Of a stretch of 20,977 bases of DNA, positions 1 through 10,872 are shown piece after piece (position 1 is the first letter of the stretch; each line of letters opens with the position of its first letter). The DNA comes from Protostelium mycophagum (lineage: Eukaryota; Evosea; Variosea; Protosteliida; Protosteliaceae), in assembly GCA_002081555.1 (NCBI GenBank), contig KV920892.1:3676-24652 (forward strand), written 5' to 3'. Below the pieces are notes generated by a model, which was not told where the DNA came from, ran no database searches, and was given only the letters and a program-made list of their open reading frames with translations. The position numbers and the translations under genes are program-made.

Positions 1-211
1 TGCAACATTTCTAACTCTATTTTGACATACAAGTGATGCCAGCTTCTATAACAGACTTCTGGACCTTAGCAGATTCTTGGCATTAATTTGCTTCACTTAT
101 GGCACCCGACAACACAACAAAATTTGCAGTTCTACAATATTTCTCAAGTGAGGTGTGTTTCTCTTTATTTTCACATCTTTTGCAATAACTGTCTTTTTTT
201 TTTAAATATTT

Positions 212-408
212 TTGTTTCATCTATGGTATTTTTGGCCAAAAATATCTGCTCAAAGTCATCGAGGACCTATCTTCACCCTCAAAAATGATATCCATCTACA
301 TAATGATGATCACGGTGAGAGTCCACGTCAGTGAGAAGCAAACTCGAGTTCACAGAATTAAACCATTCAGTTTTCCATTTCGCTGAATTACCTGGTTGTA
401 GTCCGTCA
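212..408. repeat. Direct repeat copy 1 (about 197 bp)
   Basis: This segment recurs almost unchanged at 509-706, 297-298 bp downstream. The copies differ by a handful of substitutions and one 1-bp indel in a C-run. The shared block starts near TTGTTTCATCTATGG and ends at GGTTGTAGTCCGTCA. The 100 bp between the copies is not repeated. No coding potential shared by both copies is convincing, because the reading frame changes at the indel. Confidence 0.9.
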
Positions 409-508
409 AATTTGAAAGATGCTCTGGTGTTGACATTTATTACACATTTCTTCGGAAGGCTGCAAACCGGCGTTTTAAGGGTTAAGAGAGATCAAATTTC
501 CCGGTCTG

Positions 509-706
509 TTGTTTCATCTATGGTATTTTTGGCCAAAAATATCTGCTCAAAGTCATCGAAGACCTATCTTCACCCCCCAAAAACGATATCTATCTATATA
601 ATGATGATCACGGTGAGAGTCCACGCCAGTGAGAAGCAAACTCGAGTTCACAGAATTAAACCATTCAGTTTTCCATTTCGCTGAATTACCTGGTTGTAGT
701 CCGTCA
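509..706. repeat. Direct repeat copy 2 (about 198 bp), next to RBX1
   Basis: Second copy of the block at 212-408. It ends 43 bp before the RBX1 start codon, so it probably contains the RBX1 promoter or 5' leader. Copy 1 would then be a duplicated upstream region. The low divergence suggests a recent duplication or conversion between the copies. Bases 1-211 and 409-508 show nothing recognisable beyond AT-rich sequence. Confidence 0.88.
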
Positions 707-749
707 TTAAATTTTTCGGTGATCACATCGAAAAGCATCTTACGTCACG

Positions 750-2008
<1,259 letters not shown>

Positions 2009-2734
2009 ATGTCACTGTTCTCAATCACAGGAGTGATTGTTCTGGATGGTCAGGGAAAGAGGATCTGTGCACATTATTATTCACCTGATTTCCCCACAAC
2101 AAAAGAGCAGCTTGCATTTGAGAAGACCTTATTCGCCAAAACAAAGAAAGTGAATGGAGAGGTGCTAATGTGGGACAACACTATTACTGTCTATAGAAAT
2201 TCTGGAGATGTTTATTTCTACGTGATCGGAGGCTACGATGAGAATGAACTCGTACTCACAAATGTGCTGAATGCTTTTCACGACGCCATATCCAAATTAC
2301 TAAAGTAAGAGGCGAAGCATGATCAATTCACCGACATGGCACAGAAATCAAATTGACAGCAGAACACTATTGGAGAACCTCGATTACGTATTATTAGCTT
2401 TAGATGAGCTGGTCGATGAGGGGTAATGAATGAATGAATGAATTCATGCTCTTTTTCATCACACAAAATGTCGGCGGACAACAAACAGCTTGCATAACTT
2501 CATCTGTGATTGAACTCAATCAAATAGCATACTATTGGAGTCCGATCCTTTGGAAATTGCTAATCGAGCCTCGATGAGAAATTCGGAAGGTTCAGAAACT
2601 CCTTTGGCAGATCAAACTCTATCTGAAGGTATGATGTTTTTGCAATCAACAACACGTCATTCTTTTATAACCTCACACTATTAGCGCTCACATCGGCAAA
2701 GAATCAACTCTTCAGATCGTTGCTCAGAGGTTGA
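2009..2734 (+). CDS. COPZ: Coatomer subunit zeta
   Basis: Small longin/sigma-adaptin-like subunit of the COPI vesicle coat, working in Golgi-to-ER and intra-Golgi transport. Exons: 2009-2304, 2360-2422, 2528-2628, 2685-2734; 169 residues, in the normal family range. Diagnostic blocks in order are KEQLAFEKTLFAKTKK, DVYFYVIGGYDENELVL, LLENLDYVLLALDELVDEG, ILLESDP and the C-terminal SAKNQLFRSLLRG, all colinear with animal COPZ. The ATG at 2009 is chosen because the longin fold begins directly after it (SLFSITGVIVLDGQG). An upstream in-frame GTG at 1967 adds residues with no family match. The N terminus is about 10 residues shorter than in human COPZ1, so a small upstream exon cannot be excluded. 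Intron 2 contains a short TGAA microsatellite. Confidence 0.95.
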
Positions 2735-3154
2735 TGTTGAATAAATCTTTGTCTTTCTTTTGGGTTGGAAAAAGATGAATGAGAAAATTCCAAACTCATT
2801 AATGATCGCTTCTTATCTTCTAAACACGAATATGACGATGATTTTTTAAAAAGATCAAGCCAAAATGAAAACATGTCTTTACATCTTGTGAACATTTGTG
2901 CGAGATGTGCTCAATGAGGTTGCTAATACAATAACTCACCACAAATCTCCTTGATCACCAGCTCTTATGTTATATAAGAGATAAATTGGCCATCATTCGT
3001 CGCGTTCCATACGTTCAAACGTCGTGTCGTGTTTGTTGTGGGTGATTGCTGTTGAATTCCGCGATTAAGAGAGGGGGGGAGGGAGTCGTATATCATTGAA
3101 ACCAAAAAAATCGATTGAGCGGATTCTGTTCCTCATCCGCCAAGATCATCCAAC
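2735..3154 (+). other. Spacer: COPZ 3' end and RPL23 upstream region
   Basis: No coding feature is seen in these 420 bp. An AATAAA lies at 2740-2745, 5 nt past the COPZ stop. A TATATAAG motif lies at 2971-2978, about 180 bp before the RPL23 ATG, and a G-rich run lies near 3072-3083. The region probably holds the RPL23 promoter and 5' leader. Confidence 0.5.
2971..2978 (+). promoter_or_regulatory. Candidate TATA box for RPL23
   Basis: TATATAAG is a good match to the TATA consensus. It is the only such motif between the COPZ stop and the RPL23 start and is correctly oriented. Its distance to the ATG (about 180 bp) implies a long 5' leader. Support is motif only. Confidence 0.35.
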
Positions 3155-3909
<755 letters not shown>

Positions 3910-3925
3910 GATGGTCCACGACATA

Positions 3926-3931
3926 AATAAA
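3926..3931 (+). terminator. Candidate polyadenylation signal of RPL23
   Basis: AATAAA hexamer starting 17 nt after the RPL23 stop codon. The spacer from here to 4178 shows no other feature and must hold the promoter of the phosphatase gene. Confidence 0.45.
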
Positions 3932-4178
3932 TCTCGGATGACAGCGGAAATCACTCATTCTTCATCTTTGTCATACAGAGAACAAGCAGATATTTGGCAC
4001 TGAATGATTATTTATGTATCAATTATTCTAAAGAGGGATTACTGATTTATGTGAAAGAGGGGGAATTGGCTTCTTTGTGGGGAGAAGCTCTGCGGGTGAG
4101 TTTCTTGTTTTCTGAGAAGCCCAGGGAGAACATTTTTTAACTATTTCCATCATCGCAACATCGATACGCGACGGTTAA

Positions 4179-5759
4179 ATGGGGCAACGGAGCAGTAAGG
4201 GCAGCTCACCTGGTTCATCTAAGAAGATCAAGTCACCGGGCAGTTATGAATTCCATCCAACGTATAATTTGAAGAAGAGCTTGGATAAGGGAATACCAGA
4301 AGACGAGTTCAAGGTAGATAATCTTGAAAGCCTCTTTTCTTAACAAGGCAAGGCGATAGAATGGCATGATTCGATGAATGGAACACTCAGCTTTGGAAGC
4401 ACGGACGCAGCATTCATGGATAAGAATAAGCCGAAAAACAGATACCCAGTTGTTGTTCCATGTGAGATACAATTTCACGTGCCTGAATCATCTTTTGCTC
4501 ACGATTCTAGATGACCATTGCCGCATCAAATTACACACTGAAAACGCAGATGACTCTGATTACATCAACGCTAGCTTCATTAAGGTGAAATTTGAATGAA
4601 TAGATTTTGTTTTCAAAATGTAACAACGAAAGGGTGAGGATAACACATATATCGCTGCACAAGGACCTCTCCCAGAGACTACAGAAGATTTTTGGCGTAT
4701 GGTGTGGGATGAAGACGTCACTGTTCTTCTCATGCTTACAAAGACAATCGAGAATGGCCGGGTATTTTCGAATCTGTGAAAATAAGATTGTAATGTAAAT
4801 TTAGAAAAAATGCCATCAATACTACCCAGAGAAAGAGGATGGTGAAGATGGAGTGGAATATGGAGACATTAAAATAGAGTTGGTGTCCATACAAGAGGAT
4901 ACCAAAAACGCCATTTTCACTCGGACTTATACACTCACACGCCCGAAGGTGCGAAAGACAAACATTTGTGATGGATGAAATGAACTCGTTTAATGTCATT
5001 TAATGTCATAATCTGAGGCAAATAGACGGGAGGAGCGCGCAAGACAGTCGTTCATTATCAATATTTGGGTTGGCCAGATCATCTTGTGCCAGAAAATACA
5101 GCGGGAATAAGAGGTCAAATCTACAGCAATGATCATCATTTATTGAATCATCGCAGCATTAATCAGCAACATAGAACAACAAATGGCAGAAACTCACTCT
5201 ACCGGTCCTATTTTGGTGCACTGCAGGTGATCATGTCGAGAATTAGATCATGATCACGTGTGACATGGGTACAGTGCTGGCATTGGAAGAACTGGAACAT
5301 TTTGCACCATCCATATACAAATACAAAGATTGAGAAAACACATGCAGTCATCCCCAAGTGAACCATTTCCATTTGAGATATACAACATCGTCAAGGAGCT
5401 CAGAAAACAGAGGACTGGCATGGTGCAACAACCGGTATGTCTATACTTTTTCAATCCTATTGTCTTGTTAAAAGTTCCTGGAAACCCTTTTATATAATGA
5501 GATATTCTTGCAATGCATGTGTTTTTCGGGTACTTTTTGCACCACAAAGGTGACTTTATTTGCTAATATATATATTGGATTATGCTGAGCATGTATTTGA
5601 ATACTGCACTTATAGATGTTTTATTTTAATCCACAATTGACATTATATTTTAATATTTACGTTCAACAGGAGCAGTACAGATTTTGTTACGAGGCGATAC
5701 TGGATGAATCCAAGAAGTTAGGTGAGGTTTATCTTCATGAAGATGGATTAACGATGTAG
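4179..5759 (+). CDS. Non-receptor protein tyrosine phosphatase, predicted N-myristoylated
   Basis: Classical Cys-dependent phosphotyrosine phosphatase, 332 residues. Exons: 4179-4313, 4353-4461, 4511-4584, 4633-4761, 4805-4948, 5026-5113, 5157-5226, 5275-5434, 5670-5759. Motifs in order: KNRYP plus DHCRIKL (substrate entry), [12 protein letters not shown] (pTyr loop), [28 protein letters not shown], the WPD loop with general acid D215, the P-loop [12 protein letters not shown] with catalytic C249 and R255, and the Q-loop region [19 protein letters not shown]. The catalytic loop is split by a 48-nt intron after C249. The N terminus [16 protein letters not shown] has Gly2, Ser6, Lys7 and following basic residues, a strong N-myristoylation pattern, so membrane attachment is inferred. 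There is no transmembrane segment or accessory domain. Which PTP subfamily it belongs to cannot be told by eye. Confidence 0.95.
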
Positions 5760-5888
5760 GATATGTCCCGCCTCCCAACCAATAAAATAGTTCGTGATTC
5801 GTCCTCTTTATCTTGCAAAATCTGATCGCACATTTCATTTTTTCAAACGCATGAAACGGCAAATCTGTGATCACAGATAGATTGAGAC

Positions 5889-7407
5889 ATGCATACCCTC
5901 TTCTCTGCACGATCTTTCCTAAATCGTGTGAGAGTGAACAAGATCACATGGCGATGTGCGCGATCTTACAGCCAAGATGTCAAATCTGGAGGACCTCCCT
6001 TTAATGTGATGTTCTTTGGTTCTGATGCTGTCTCAATGAAAACCCTAGAGAGATTGCACCAAGATCAATGTGAGATTCTACTGTCATTAGAAATCCCTCA
6101 CATCAGGCAGCATCAGGCAGCAACAACAAGGTCATCAATCATTTAGAAATTCTCACTACTCCAAGCCAACTCGGTATTCAATGTCAAACATCTGTTTGAT
6201 TAGCTAATTGGCCCAGCTCCAGTCGTAGCATTCGCTGGAAAGAAGAAGATCCCTATACATCAACCAGACAAAATCAAAGAATGGAGATTGCCAGAGGGCC
6301 ATCAGTTTGACCTTGCTGTGGTGGTTTCTTACGGAAATATGATCCCTTCGCACCTCTTAAAATCCTTTCCCCTCGGCGGTATCAACATGCACCCCTCTCT
6401 GCTCCCAAGGTGCGAACAACATAATTTCTCTCTGAACATCTTGTAGGTATAGAGGTGCAGCACCTCTGTACCATGCTCTTCTGAATAATGATAAAGAGTC
6501 TGGTGTCTCTGTCATCGAACTTAGCGTCGACAAGTTTGACGTGGGAAGAGTACTCCATCAGTCAGTCCATGTCAGTACTATGATTTCTTATCTGTCTTTT
6601 GTCGACCATTTTTGCTTTATTTAGGATATCACACTTGAGGGTTACTGAAGATAGAAAGGAGGTGAAAGATACAGATACCTTCGTCTCCCTGAGGGATCGA
6701 CTCTCCACAATTGGTGCTGGCAAAGTCATGGAGGTCATTTATTGTTATATTATTGTATATTTATTCCATTTTTGGTGAGAAAAACACCGCAGTAATAGAT
6801 AAAATAATTCTCGACAGAGATTTCATAGCTTTTTAAATAATAAAGGTGTTGAGAGATTTATCTGGGAAGAGGGAAGCATCTAAAGAGCAAGATTCATTCC
6901 CATGGAAAGCATCACATGCCAAGAAGGTCAACAGGTGCATCATTATCACTTCTCATTTAGATAATTTATTATTTTATTCCACTGCGCAAGCAAATAGAGA
7001 GATTTTTGTGAATATAAAATAAATTATACAGGGAGATGGGGTACATCGACTGGGGGAATCAGACAAGCCAAGAGATTTACACACTCTGGAGAGCCCTCGG
7101 TGACACCTTCGGCCTCCACACTCTCCATCAGCACACAAACATCAAAGTCAAACTGATCGAAGTATGTCCCCCCACCGCCCAGTTTGCGTTCCAAGTGAAC
7201 ACAGAAGAATACAACTCTGGCACCATGCGATTCGACAGAAAGCAAGATATCTTATTTGTACGGAGCAAAGAGGGCTGGTGTGGAGTGAAGAAACTGCAGA
7301 AGGAGAACGGAAAAATAATCACGGCGAGGGAGTTCGCAGTGGGGTACAGATTTGTGAATGTGAGAGAGCCAAGCGAAGAGATGAAGTTTGTCAAGGTGCA
7401 AGTGTAG
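5889..7407 (+). CDS. MTFMT: Methionyl-tRNA formyltransferase, mitochondrial
   Basis: Transfers a formyl group from 10-formyl-tetrahydrofolate to initiator Met-tRNA for mitochondrial translation. Exons: 5889-6069, 6111-6173, 6217-6409, 6447-6570, 6659-6733, 6846-6934, 7032-7407; 366 residues. The first 30 or so residues are basic and Ser/Arg-rich (MHTLFSARSFLNRVRVNK), a probable mitochondrial presequence. The N-terminal Rossmann domain starts FNVMFFGSDAVSMKTLE. The catalytic region has N138, H140 (GGINMHPSLLPRYRGAAPL) and D177 (KFDVG), the Asn-His-Asp triad of the family. IPIHQPDKIKEW and VVVSYGNMIP are also family blocks. The C-terminal OB-like tRNA-binding domain begins in the last exon (GYIDWGNQTSQEIYTLWRAL). 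Several acceptors were chosen by frame; the 88-nt intron before exon 5 matches human MTFMT in segment length. Confidence 0.95.
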
Positions 7408-7460
7408 AGACGCTTTATAAAGTCTTTGGTCAGTTTCTCTTTGGTGACCTTGCGGGGGAT

Positions 7461-8929
7461 CTACTGGGTGTTTATCATTATATTTGTGCGATGTAAATAC
7501 CTGGACGAACTTCTAGAGTAGGATCTGGATCTGGATCTGGAATAGCTTCTTCTGGATCTAACGGGAGATCTGGAGTAGCTTCTTCTTCTCCTTGGTGATG
7601 GAGACCTACCCCTTCCTCTGGGAGAGGGGGATCTCCTACGGTAGGGTACCGGGCTTCTTCTGCGGTAACCACCGGGTGGACCACCGTATCCTCTGCGAGG
7701 GGGAGATCTATTTAGTTCAATCTTTATGAACAAGAGAATTAATTTTACAGAGAAATATTGCCACAATCGATGCAGAATTGATATTTCCTATGATATTTTA
7801 CCTTGCTCTAAAGTCTCTACCTCTGTACCCTCCACGGCGTGGTGGCGAGTCTGTCTTCAGTCAGATCTATCATTTTATTTCCCTTGCATGATCAAAAGAA
7901 CAATATTTATATTTTTCTCATTCATTATGTTCACAATAGACAATAAATAGAAGTATTGAAGAATGTACATCTTCTGGGGTATCTAGGAGGGCTTCTGTTT
8001 CTCTTTTGGTAGAAAGCAACAGCAATCACATTCCCATCAATTTGTCCCTTTCTTCATCAGTTCATTTCAAATAAAAAATCTCACTCCATTGAGATGTTGC
8101 TGGGCTTTTTCAGCCTCTGCTCTCTGGCTAAAGTGGATGAAAGCTGTTCCTCTCGGTCTGTTAATCTTGTGGTCCCAGGTGAGATCTACCTGAAGGTCGT
8201 CAATCTCATTAATGTGCACATCGGATGCAATAAATCAGGGCTGGAGGAAGAATTCTATTCATCAGAATGTATCAAGATTTTTTATCTGCGGCTCTGTCGC
8301 AGCATGTTTTTTTAAATGTGATGTTTTAATGGGCTTTTTATGGGCCCAGACATACTTTTTCTATTTTACCGTAGGTGCCAAAGATCTCAGACAAGTGTTC
8401 TTGGTTGACGTTGGGTGTTAATTTGTCGACAAAGAGGATGATAGCCTCAGGAGTTGGTGTTCGTCTAATGCCTCTATCAGGATCATATTATGACTTTATT
8501 CTGCCTACCTTCTTCTTGGTGAGCCAGATCTCGACCTAAAAAAGGTCATTCAGATGTCCGCTCAAAAAACTTAGAATTATGAGGATCAACATTTATCGCG
8601 GTAATCTTGTTGTTGAAAACACTCATCACTGCGCGACTGCTTTTTAATAAAGCCGATAACTAAAGAGTGACAATTTGCGACAGAGGAATCGTAATGGGGC
8701 TGTCGCTTGGAAATCAAAGGTATTTGATTGACAAAGCAAAACACTCACCTCGAAGAAGAACGAGAACGAGAACGTGATGCCGATCTAGATCTTGAAGGAG
8801 ACCGGGATCTAGAGTACGATCTTCCTCTAATGAACGTTAATTGATTGATCATACTCGTAAATGCCAAACATGGCGTAGGTCGAATAGACCGCAAGTATTT
8901 TACCTTTTGGTGCCTGTTTCTGTCACCAT
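7461..8929 (-). CDS. RNPS1: RNPS1-like SR protein (RRM plus RS domains)
   Basis: Splicing regulator and peripheral exon-junction/ASAP complex component in the family. Exons (5' to 3' on minus): 8904-8929, 8749-8826, 8509-8535, 8356-8473, 8085-8189, 7969-8047, 7802-7850, 7461-7707; 242 residues. Layout: a short N terminus (MVTETGTKR), an RS tract to about residue 45, one RRM at about 52-130, then an Arg/Gly/Ser-rich tail. The RRM reads ILFVDKLTPNVNQEHLSEIF (RNP2 region), DLTWDHKINRPRGTAFIHF (RNP1 region) and HLNGGQIDGNVIAVAF; the GGQIDG segment and overall order are those of RNPS1. The tail carries PRRGYGG, RRRSPSPRGRGRSPSPRRRR and SRSRSRS repeats ending in a short non-RS extension. The ATG at 8929 is preferred because an intron with GTAAAA follows eight codons later. 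The stop is 53 bp from the convergent formyltransferase stop. Confidence 0.9.
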
Positions 8930-9082
8930 TTTGGATTATCTTGTGTGCTGACGAGATCTGATCACCACGACACCACCCGAGATATCTTGTCATTGTAAAA
9001 TTGCCACAAAAAAGGAAAAATGGAAATTATTTATTTAATTAATACATAGCTGTGGCAAGAACCTATTAAAGAAGTGGAGTGC

Positions 9083-9088
9083 TTTATT
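9083..9088 (-). terminator. AATAAA overlapping the GFA-PuuE stop codon
   Basis: On minus the sequence reads TGAATAAA: the last A of the TGA stop is the first A of the hexamer. It is a candidate polyadenylation signal implying a very short 3' UTR. The gap 8930-9082 upstream of RNPS1 contains no other feature. Confidence 0.4.
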
Positions 9089-10761
9089 CATGATCGTGGT
9101 GGGTGATTATCCCTCCAATGTCTGGCAATCTGCTCTCTCGTGCATATCCAAACACCTCTTCCGTCACGTGCGGTGAGCTCCTCACTTCTCCTCTTTACGT
9201 GCTCCACAAAGTTCTCCAAGCCTCTGAACCTTCCTGGTCTCCCCACAACCCTGCAATGTAATCCGACACTCATCATCTTTGGCACAGACATCCCTGACTG
9301 GCCCGCATCGTCCATTGTCTCCGCGATCAACGTTTCGAAGGCGTCGATCAAGTATGAAGAGAAGGAATCAGAATTAAAGAACCCAGGGGTGATCGCGAAT
9401 CGCATGTCATTGTTGTCTAAGGTATAAGGAATGACGAGTAAGTGTTCGCCTGCTGTTCCGTCCGGTGCTGGGACCCAGTATGGTAGGTCTTCGTCGTAAC
9501 TGTCCGAGTCGTAAAGTTGTCCCTGTAGGCCCATCTCTTTGTACACTTGATAGACCAATCTTCTGGTGTTGATGCTCTGTCTTCCGGTGTACCAGCCGAG
9601 AGGTGGCTTAGAACTCGGTGAAGCGTTCTTAATCGCAGTGATGGCGTTGCGAATGTGTGTGATCTCTTCTGATGGGGACATTGTCGAGTGATCAAACCAT
9701 CTGTGGGAGTGAGATGCGACTTCGCACCCTGCTGCCTGATCCTCGTCAATTCCGTTGATAAGAGCATAATATGTCAAAATTCACCTCCATTGCCCGGACA
9801 GCTTCAGGGTTTTGTTCCACAGCTTTTCCTACTGACCAAGAGGTGAACACCATGTCGTGTTTTTTGAACAAATTGAGAACCCTCCAAAAGCCTCTGTGGG
9901 AGCCGTACTGGTAATTACTCTCAACAGATAAGTTTCTCACATTTGGTGGAGGCAACTTTCCATTCGCGGCACCTAATATAAGTTTTAGATGATCCATAAT
10001 AATACATAAACTTACCGTATTCAGTGAGGTACTGCTCAGAATAGGTATCGCCGTTAAGAGTGCAGTTCTCACCACCTTCTTCGTAGTTTAAGACGAAGGA
10101 AAGGGCGAGTCGGGCATTACCAGGCCAGTGTGGATGAGGAGGGTTAGAGCCGTAACCAATCATGTCCCTGGGGACATGTGGTTTATAAACGTCATCAACC
10201 TGATGACATTAGCTTAGCTTCAAGCTGAGACGTAAGACTTACAATGTTCTGACGCTCATTGTCCAAGGGTTTGGATTGTTTTGGGTAGCCTTCCCATTTT
10301 GGAAGGTCATCTTCTATATCTAATACACGAGTGCCATAAAACATGTGATCTCTTGGACGAATGATCTCATAGCCCACGATGCTTTTGTTTCCACTTCCTT
10401 GTCGCTCTAAATTAGAAGGCCATAAAGACCACCCTTTTCTCTTCTCTGACCAACTGCCCATCGGTGTTCCACACTTTTTACATCTCAATTTGTACTTCTG
10501 TGGCTTGCTTTCGTAGAGGTCGAGGTTCTGGATGTGATGGAGTCGATCTGTGTCCTGCGACTCAGCGTCGAAATTGTCAGTGTTCCATCTGACTGCATTT
10601 CCTTTCCAATGTGTGGTCCAAATGAATGGTGAGCCGTTCAAGATCTGACATTGAGTGCAATGGCAATAGGCAGAGAGTTCCAGATTTTCTGAAGAGGCAT
10701 CCAAGACATAGGTAAGAGATTTACAATGGCATTGTCCTCGTAAGAGGAGTCGCTGGCTCAT
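9088..10761 (-). CDS. Probable fusion: GFA/CENP-V zinc domain plus PuuE-type allantoinase (polysaccharide deacetylase fold)
   Basis: Exons on minus: 10243-10761, 10016-10199, 9785-9972, 9088-9735; 512 residues if joined. The first exon encodes a GFA/CENP-V-type domain (residues 1-173) with the zinc cysteines GQCHC (C11, C13), CHCTQC (C33, C35, C38) and CKKCGTPMGSW (C94, C97). The rest is a NodB-fold domain of the PuuE kind: PRDMIGYGSNPPHPHWPGNA, FVLNYEEGGEN, YGSHRGFWRVL, CEVASHSHRWFDH, LGWYTGRQSINTRRLV, DDSYxEDLPYW-like DSYDEDLPYWV, PYTLDNNDMRFA and a C-terminal REQIARHW. PuuE hydrolyses allantoin, so a purine-catabolic role is possible, while GFA proteins are linked to glutathione/formaldehyde chemistry. 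The join uses a 43-nt phase-0 intron 10200-10242 with GTAAGT and CATCAG. Without splicing, the frame ends after 15 more residues, giving a lone GFA protein. Two separate genes remain possible but would leave no promoter space. Confidence 0.8.
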
Positions 10762-10872
10762 TTGGAGGATTTGTCATTTGTAAAGACCCTTTCATGCTTT
10801 CAAGTTGAAAGTTCCGAAATTCCTGAAACATGCGAGTTGAAAATCCGCAAATCATACCAAAGATCATCAACA
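10762..10872. promoter_or_regulatory. Shared divergent promoter region, 111 bp
   Basis: The only space between the start codons of the GFA-PuuE gene (minus, 10761) and NAD kinase (plus, 10873). Both promoters and both 5' leaders must lie here or overlap the opposite coding exon. No TATA-like motif is evident. Confidence 0.5.

Noticed and set aside
7164-7496. Plus-strand alternative frame over the MTFMT last exon
   Set aside because: Overlaps the secure MTFMT frame and shows no domain.
7478-7684. Second minus frame inside the RNPS1 RS exon
   Set aside because: Periodic frame shadow of the RS/RG repeats.
9140-9427. Plus-strand frame opposite the PuuE domain
   Set aside because: The opposite strand carries an unambiguous conserved protein over the same bases.
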